This document shows, piece after piece, positions 40,973 to 45,985 of a DNA stretch of 45,985 bases (the stretch's first letter is position 1; the number at the start of each line of letters is the position of its first letter). The notes under the pieces were generated by a model. The model was given only the letters and a program-made list of their open reading frames with translations, ran no database searches and was not told the DNA's origin. Location: NCBI GenBank assembly GCA_016788635.1, contig JAEUSU010000031.1, positions 1-45,985 on the forward strand, written 5' to 3'. The stretch is from Flavobacteriales bacterium (lineage in GTDB: Bacteria > Bacteroidota > Bacteroidia > Flavobacteriales_F > PHOS-HE28). The position numbers and the translations under genes are program-made.

Positions 40973-42387
40973 GCGAGCGGACGGCCGAGCAACAGGTCAA
41001 GCGACTTGCTGGCGAGCACGTAGTTGTACTGCGCGGTGATGCGGTCCGCCAGGGCGCGGTTCAAGTTGGTCATCGCATTGGCCAGATCGATGCTCGCGAT
41101 GGCACCCTGCGCAAAACGCTCCTGGGCATACCGCACGGCCTCCTCCGCCGCGTCGGCGGAATTGGATGCCGCCACGAACTGGCGGAAAGCCGCCCGTTGC
41201 TCGGTGAGCGCCTGCATGACGTTGTTCTCCACCACCATGCGCTGGTCAGCCACATCCAGCCGGGCCTGCTCCTGGCGCAACTGGGCACGCCGCACCTGGG
41301 TGCGCGTCTGCATGTTGTTGAACACCGGCAGGCTCAGTGTCCAGGATGTGCTGTAGTTCAGGTTGTCACTGAGCTGGTCGCCAAAGGATTTCACCCGTGA
41401 GGCATAGCTCACGTTGGGGACATAGACCGTTTCGCCGCCCGAAGTGAAACCCACCGGAGTGGGAGAACCCTCGACCGGTTCACCATAGCTCTCGAAGTTC
41501 CTTCCGGAATAACCACTTCCCATGCTCGCATTGAACCGAAGCGAGGGCAGGTAAGCCGCCTGCGCCACGGAAACGGAACGCTGAGCGCTTTCCAGCGCAT
41601 GTTGCGCACGCTTGTATGCCGGATGTTCGGCGAGCACCTGGCCCACCACATCCTCCGACCGGTCCGTTGGTTCTTGTGGCGTGATCCCCGTCAGGGGTGG
41701 GTCGGCGACATCGAAGCTGCGCGCCTGGGTCGCATCCAGTTGCAGCAATTGGATCATGGCCAGACGGCTCAATTGAAAATTGTTCTCGCTGGTCACCACA
41801 TCGAATTCCTCGCGGGCCAGCTGCGCGCGAAGGTCCAACAGGTCCACCCGTGCGCGCCGACCACCCTCCACCAGCTGCTCGGTGAGGGCGATCTGCTGCC
41901 TGGTCCGGTCCACCTGTGCCTGACCGGCCGCCATGCGGGCGCGTGCGCTGAGCATTTCCACATAGCGCTGCACCACGGCGCGTGCGATGGTCAACCGCTG
42001 TGCAGCCACCGCTTCGTCGGCGGCCAGGGCATCGGCCTCACGACCTCGCAATGTGTTCCAGTTGCTCAGCCCGCCGAAGAGCGTCCAGTCACTGGCCAGC
42101 CAGAAGTTGTTGGTACGCACACGGTCCGTGGCGAACTCGTTGGTGAAGCGATCGATCGTCTGGCCCCAATTGTACCCGTGGGTGGCGGCCGCGTTCAAAG
42201 TGGGCAGGAAAGCCCATTTGGACTGGTCACGGTCCACCAGCGCGCCTTCGCGCTGCAAGGCGCTCCCGCGCAGAGCCAGGTTCTTCAGCTCGGCCTGGCG
42301 CAGGCATTGGTCCAAGGTCCATGGAACTTGGGCTTGCGAAGCCAATACGGCATGAAGACCGAACAGTACGAGGAGCAGCAGGCGCAT
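40966..42387 (-). CDS. TolC-family outer membrane efflux protein
   Basis: A 473-residue protein: signal peptide MRLLLLVLFGLHAVLASQA, then the two OEP repeats that build the trimeric barrel plus alpha-helical tunnel. Typical stretches are WTLDQCLRQAELKNLALRG at the mature start, NAAATHGYNWGQTIDRFTNE, LASDWTLFGGLSNWNTLRG, long Ala/Arg/Glu-rich helices (TRQQIALTEQLVEGGRRARV), and the second-repeat YSTSWTLSLPVFNNMQTRT. It is expected to pair with an RND or ABC pump and a membrane fusion protein, none of which are nearby. The frame opens at 42444, but ATG 42387 starts the signal peptide. It has its own -7 box, and tsaB follows in the same transcript. Confidence 0.93.
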   Translation of the reverse strand: MRLLLLVLFGLHAVLASQAQVPWTLDQCLRQAELKNLALRGSALQREGALVDRDQSKWAFLPTLNAAATHGYNWGQTIDRFTNEFATDRVRTNNFWLASDWTLFGGLSNWNTLRGREADALAADEAVAAQRLTIARAVVQRYVEMLSARARMAAGQAQVDRTRQQIALTEQLVEGGRRARVDLLDLRAQLAREEFDVVTSENNFQLSRLAMIQLLQLDATQARSFDVADPPLTGITPQEPTDRSEDVVGQVLAEHPAYKRAQHALESAQRSVSVAQAAYLPSLRFNASMGSGYSGRNFESYGEPVEGSPTPVGFTSGGETVYVPNVSYASRVKSFGDQLSDNLNYSTSWTLSLPVFNNMQTRTQVRRAQLRQEQARLDVADQRMVVENNVMQALTEQRAAFRQFVAASNSADAAEEAVRYAQERFAQGAIASIDLANAMTNLNRALADRITAQYNYVLASKSLDLLLGRPLAW

Positions 42388-42426
42388 GGTCAGGTCGGAA
42401 CAGGCATCGAACGGCCCATACCTGTT

Positions 42427-42434
42427 CAAAAGTA
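42427..42434 (-). promoter_or_regulatory. -7 box of the tolC-tsaB transcript
   Basis: On the minus strand TACTTTTG, a perfect match to TAnnTTTG, 47 bases before ATG 42387. It lies inside the longer open frame, supporting the downstream start. Confidence 0.65.
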
Positions 42435-42496
42435 CCCGGCCCACCCTGAACGGGAGGATGTTCGTGACGAACGGCGAATGGCGTGATCGGGCGGGA

Positions 42497-43720
42497 TCAG
42501 AAGCTGAGGATCTTCACCTCCACCCGGCGATTGGCTTCGCTCTGCTCCTTGGTCTTGGGGTCCGGGAAAAGCATCTGGGCATTGCCCAGGCCCACGTAGG
42601 TCAGCTTGGCCGGCTGCACATCGTTCACGAGCAGGAAATCATAGACCGCCTTGGCCCGCGCGGTGCTCAGCTCAATGAACTCCTTGGTGTTCTTGAAGGT
42701 GGGCCCGTTCACATGGCCGGAGATCTCCACCTTCACATTGGGGTTCGCCTGCATGAACCGCAGCAAGAGCAGGAGCGCGCTTTCAGACTGGCGCATCACC
42801 TTGGTGTCGTTACCCACGAAGCGGATGTCCTCCAGCACCACCTTCTCCCCTGGTACAATGGGCTGCAGCTTGATGTCCACCAGGACCTCCGGGTCCATGG
42901 AGCCCTTCACCTTCACCGTGCTGAACATGTAGCCCTCCTGCACGCAGCCGATCTTCAGGGTGCGGTACATCTCCATGCCGTATTCATACTCGCTCCTGCC
43001 GTTCGCCTCCACGATCTGGTCGAACTGCATGCCTTGAATGGTGAGGGAGGCCTTCACCGGCTTTCCGGTCTTCGCGTCGGTGATCCGGACCTTGAGTTTC
43101 TGATGGGCCTTCTCCTCCTTCTCAGGCTCCGTTGGCTTCGGTGGCGGATCGTAGTGGAGCCGGATGGTATAGCCACCCAGCGGGCGGTTCTGGAGGTCCA
43201 CAACGAGGTACAACAACTGCCCCTGTTCCACCTCCAGCGCACGGCTGTAGGAACTGCCCACACCACTGCGCACGTAATCGTCGGCGGCATCCTTGGACAA
43301 CCCGCATCGCGAACCAATACCCTTGTCGTTCCGGGAAATGTTGCTCCGCAGGGCCTTCACCTGCCTGCTGGCGATCTTGTCGCAGATGCCTGGGATGGCT
43401 CCTTCGAAGATCAGGAAGTCGATGTCATCCTCAATATTGTCCGGAATGATGTCCAAGGTCAGCGTGGTGGCCACGGGAGCCCTGAACGTATACCAGGTGG
43501 TGTTGTGCTCCCGCTCGAACCACCACTTGTCATCGATCGGGTTCTCCTTGATCTCCAGTTTGTTCCCCACGCCTTTCAAGGCCGTGCGGCAGTAATGCAC
43601 GGAATCGTTCAGTACGATGGCCCCGGTGCAATCCGCGTTCTCCTGGGTTAGCACGGGACCCTGGGCCACTATTCCAGGGCACCAGAGGATGAATGGCAAG
43701 GCCAGAGCGCTCTTTCGCAC
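42497..43720 (-). CDS. OmpA-family protein with N-terminal beta domain
   Basis: A 407-residue protein with signal peptide ALALPFILWCPGIVAQ. The N-terminal half (about 25-195) looks like a secreted beta domain with several Cys (ENADCTGAIVLNDSVHYC, NTTWYTFRAPVATTLTLD). A Pro/Lys/Glu linker (PPPKPTEPEKEEK) leads to a carboxypeptidase-like/PEGA-like beta-sandwich (about 210-290). The C-terminal OmpA peptidoglycan-binding domain spans about 295-407: VEISGHVNGPTFKNTKE, LSTARAKAVYDFLLVNDV, LTYVGLGN and NRRVEVKIL. The usual GHTD reads GHVN. It starts at GTG, 26 bases behind metH, so it may be read with metH. Such proteins link outer membrane to peptidoglycan. Confidence 0.9.
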   Translation of the reverse strand: MRKSALALPFILWCPGIVAQGPVLTQENADCTGAIVLNDSVHYCRTALKGVGNKLEIKENPIDDKWWFEREHNTTWYTFRAPVATTLTLDIIPDNIEDDIDFLIFEGAIPGICDKIASRQVKALRSNISRNDKGIGSRCGLSKDAADDYVRSGVGSSYSRALEVEQGQLLYLVVDLQNRPLGGYTIRLHYDPPPKPTEPEKEEKAHQKLKVRITDAKTGKPVKASLTIQGMQFDQIVEANGRSEYEYGMEMYRTLKIGCVQEGYMFSTVKVKGSMDPEVLVDIKLQPIVPGEKVVLEDIRFVGNDTKVMRQSESALLLLLRFMQANPNVKVEISGHVNGPTFKNTKEFIELSTARAKAVYDFLLVNDVQPAKLTYVGLGNAQMLFPDPKTKEQSEANRRVEVKILSF

Positions 43721-43746
43721 GGGCCGTGCATACGTGAGCGGGTCGC

Positions 43747-45985
43747 TCAGGGTTCATAGGCCAGGTTGCTCCCCAGCCAGCGCTCCATCCGGGCCAATTC
43801 CAAACCCTTTCGCCGCGCGAGGTCCTGGATCTGGTCCTTGGCCACGCGCCCCACGCCGAAGTACTTGGCTTTGGGGTGGGCGAAGTACCAGCCGCTCACA
43901 GCCGCTGCCGGGCTCATCGCCAGGCTCTCGGTGAGAGAGATGCCCGTGTGCTTGGTGGCCTCGAGCAGGCGGAAGAGCTCAGCCTTCTCGGTGTGGTCGG
44001 GGCAGGCGGGGTAGCCTGGCGCCGGACGGATGCCTTGGTACTCCTCCTTGATGAGCTGTTCGTTGGTGAAGGGTGAAGCCTCATAGCCCCACAGCTCTTC
44101 GCGCACCACCTCGTGCAGCTTCTCGGCGAAGGCCTCCGCGAGACGATCGGCCAGGGCCTTGAGCAGGATGGCGCTGTAGTCGTCGTGCGCGGCCTCGAAG
44201 CGCTTCACGCGCTCATCCACCCCGTGGCCCGCGCTTACAGCGAAGCCGCCGATGAAATCGGGTGTTCCCTTGGGGGCGATGAAATCCGAAAGGGCGATGT
44301 ACGGGACACCGGGTGCCTTCTTGCTCTGTTGCCGCATGGCATGCGTGCGGCCAAGAACCTTGGTGCGTGATGCATCCGCGTACAATTCGACATCGTCGTG
44401 ATCCACCGTGTTCGCTGGCCAGATGCCCGCAACCCCATGCGCCTGGACCCACTGCTCCTTCACGATGCGGTCAAGCATCTTCTGGGCATCGCTGTATAGC
44501 CGATTGGCCTCCGCTCCAACCACTTCATCCTCCAGGATCCGCGGGAACTTGCCGGCCAGTTCCCAGGCCATGAAGAAGGGCGTCCAGTCGATGTAGGGCA
44601 CCAGCTCCGCGAGCGGGTAGTTGCGGTAGGTGAAGATGCCTGTGCTCTTTGGTGCGACGGGCGGCTCGGCCGAGAAGTCGATGGTGAACTTCTTCGCGCG
44701 GGCCTCTTCCAGCGGCACGTACTCCTTCTCGCGCTGGTTGCCCTCGTATTGCGTGCGCACCTTGGCATACTCCTCCTTGATCTCAGCTTCGAAACGTGCG
44801 CGTTCGTTCTCGCTGAGCAAATTGCTCACGACGGGCACGCTGCGGCTGGCGTCGATCACGTGCACCACGGGCTTGCTGTAGTGGGGCGCGATCTTCACGG
44901 CGGTGTGCACACGGCTGGTGGTTGCGCCGCCGATCAGGAGCGGGGTCTCGAAGCCTTCGCGCTCCATCTCCTTGGCCACGTGCACCATCTCATCGAGCGA
45001 GGGCGTGATGAGGCCGCTGAGGCCGATGATGTCCACCTGCATCTCGCGGGCGGTCTTCAGGATGGTGGCGCTCTGCACCATCACGCCGAGGTCGATCACC
45101 TGCCAGCCGTTGCACGCGAGGATCACACCCACGATGTTCTTGCCGATGTCGTGCACATCGCCCTTCACGGTGGCGAGCAGCACCTTCTTCGCGCCTTCTT
45201 GACGAGTTCCGGTGAGGGAAAGCCCCTCTCCGTCGGAGAGGGGTTGGGGTGAGGCCGCATTTTTCTTCTCCTGCAGGAAAGGTTCGAGGTAGGCCACGGC
45301 GCGCTTCATCACGCGGGCGCTCTTCACCACCTGCGGCAGGAACATCTTGCCGCTGCCGAAGAGGTCGCCGACCACGTTCATGCCGGCCATCAACGGACCT
45401 TCGATCACGAGCACGGGGTCCACGTACTGCACGCGGGCTTCTTCCGTATCGGCTTCGATGAACTCGGTGACGCCGTGCACCAGGGCGTGCTTCAAGCGTT
45501 CCTCCACGGTGCCTTCGCGCCAGGCGGCCTGTGCGGCCACGGCCTCTGCGGAAGGCGCGCCCTTGAACTGCTCGGCGAAGGCCACCATGCGCTCAGTGGC
45601 GTCGGGGCGGCGCGCGAGCAACACATCCTCCACATGCTCCAGCAGATCCTTCGGGATGTCATCATAGACACCGATCTGACCCGCGTTGACGATGCCCATG
45701 TCCAGTCCGGCCTTGATGGCGTGGTAAAGAAAGGCGGTGTGGATGGCCTCGCGCACGGGCTCGTTGCCGCGGAAGCTGAAGCTGACGTTGCTGACGCCGC
45801 CGCTGGTGAGCGCACCGGGCAGGTGCTGCTTGATCCAGCGCACCGCCTCGATGAAGTCGATGGCGTAGCGGTCGTGCTCGGCCATGCCGGTGGCCACGGT
45901 GAGGATGTTGGCGTCGATGATGATGTCGTGCGGCGCGAAACCGGCCTTCTGCGTGAGCAGGTCGTAGCTGCGCTTGGCGATGGCG
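43747..45985 (-). CDS. metH: cobalamin-dependent methionine synthase MetH, C-terminal part (runs off the window)
   Basis: 746 residues are visible, without stop or start at the window edge. The visible part opens in the pterin-binding domain ([34 protein letters not shown]), then the four-helix cap, the B12-binding Rossmann domain with the cobalt-ligating His in [13 protein letters not shown] and [13 protein letters not shown], and the C-terminal AdoMet activation domain with [15 protein letters not shown]. The enzyme transfers methyl from methyltetrahydrofolate to homocysteine via cobalamin. Between cap and B12 domain stands a foreign-looking insert, [18 protein letters not shown], encoded by a palindromic repeat (45211-45254), kept in frame. 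The homocysteine domain and promoter region lie outside the window. Confidence 0.96.
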   Translation of the reverse strand, partial: AIAKRSYDLLTQKAGFAPHDIIIDANILTVATGMAEHDRYAIDFIEAVRWIKQHLPGALTSGGVSNVSFSFRGNEPVREAIHTAFLYHAIKAGLDMGIVNAGQIGVYDDIPKDLLEHVEDVLLARRPDATERMVAFAEQFKGAPSAEAVAAQAAWREGTVEERLKHALVHGVTEFIEADTEEARVQYVDPVLVIEGPLMAGMNVVGDLFGSGKMFLPQVVKSARVMKRAVAYLEPFLQEKKNAASPQPLSDGEGLSLTGTRQEGAKKVLLATVKGDVHDIGKNIVGVILACNGWQVIDLGVMVQSATILKTAREMQVDIIGLSGLITPSLDEMVHVAKEMEREGFETPLLIGGATTSRVHTAVKIAPHYSKPVVHVIDASRSVPVVSNLLSENERARFEAEIKEEYAKVRTQYEGNQREKEYVPLEEARAKKFTIDFSAEPPVAPKSTGIFTYRNYPLAELVPYIDWTPFFMAWELAGKFPRILEDEVVGAEANRLYSDAQKMLDRIVKEQWVQAHGVAGIWPANTVDHDDVELYADASRTKVLGRTHAMRQQSKKAPGVPYIALSDFIAPKGTPDFIGGFAVSAGHGVDERVKRFEAAHDDYSAILLKALADRLAEAFAEKLHEVVREELWGYEASPFTNEQLIKEEYQGIRPAPGYPACPDHTEKAELFRLLEATKHTGISLTESLAMSPAAAVSGWYFAHPKAKYFGVGRVAKDQIQDLARRKGLELARMERWLGSNLAYEP
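45211..45254. repeat. palindromic repeat element inserted in metH
   Basis: A near-perfect palindrome, CCCCTCTCCG-T-CGGAGAGGGG (45223-45243), with flanks GGTGAGG at 45211-45217 and again at 45248-45254. On the coding strand it reads CCTCACCCCAACCCCTCTCC then GGAGAGGGG. Elements of this type are known as dispersed intergenic repeats in many bacteria. Here it lies inside a gene and is translated. Confidence 0.75.

Noticed and set aside
42386..43651. Plus-strand open frame of 421 codons antisense to the OmpA-family gene
   Set aside because: His/Leu/Val-rich translation without family; the OmpA domain is on the other strand.
45223..45243. Palindrome in metH as a transcription terminator
   Set aside because: It is inside an intact reading frame with no T tract after it on the coding strand, and the downstream MetH domains are complete.

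Overview
The window looks like a GC-rich chromosomal segment of a member of the Bacteroidota, probably an uncultured high-GC Flavobacteriales lineage. This rests on three secreted proteins with type IX secretion (T9SS) sorting domains (one type A, two type B), promoters that fit the Bacteroidota -7 box (TAnnTTTG) rather than a sigma70 box, the near absence of Shine-Dalgarno sequences, and typical Bacteroidota gene orders (mreBCD-PBP2-rodA; coaX-outer membrane protein-TPR-lptC-CNNM-ppiD). The lineage is an inference. The sequence is almost all core genome: no insertion sequence, phage, integrase or CRISPR array was seen.

Layout. 1-3.3 kb (minus): three translationally coupled TPR proteins, two of them equal-length paralogs with a three-helix membrane tail and no output domain. 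3.6-6.3 kb (plus): an MDR oxidoreductase, a T9SS type A protein and a LOG-family protein. 6.4-10.8 kb (plus): a TonB-dependent receptor and its partner beta-helix lipoprotein, each preceded by a similar 6-5-6 direct repeat. 10.8-12.0 kb: a YqaA/DedA membrane protein divergent from an outer membrane barrel. 12.2-19.3 kb (plus): purH, then the rod-shape cluster mreB-mreC-mreD-PBP2-rodA. 19.4-27.0 kb (minus): an envelope-biogenesis block coaX, outer membrane protein, TPR protein, lptC, a small membrane protein, a CNNM/CBS protein and ppiD. 27.1 kb: tRNA-Phe(GAA) with its own promoter and terminator. 27.2-30.3 kb: an HD hydrolase divergent from a histidine kinase overlapping gpmI. 30.3-34.6 kb (minus): two large choice-of-anchor L adhesin-like proteins with T9SS type B domains. 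34.9-40.3 kb (plus): an M20 peptidase, an LEA-like lipoprotein, a lipidated YyaL/SPATA20 protein and two small unknown secreted proteins. 40.3-45.98 kb (minus): tsaB, a TolC-family protein, an OmpA-family protein and the 3' part of metH, which carries an in-frame palindromic repeat.

How it fits together. Much of the window serves the cell envelope: wall elongation (Mre/Rod), LPS export (LptC), periplasmic folding (PpiD), outer membrane uptake and export (TonB receptor, TolC), peptidoglycan anchoring (OmpA) and secreted surface proteins. Metabolic genes (purH, gpmI, coaX, metH, tsaB) lie between them. The most unusual items are the palindromic element inside metH, the phased direct repeats shared by the TonB receptor and its lipoprotein, the coupled TPR-membrane paralogs, a secreted protein built of six roughly 22-residue repeats, and an inverted repeat centred on the ppiD promoter.
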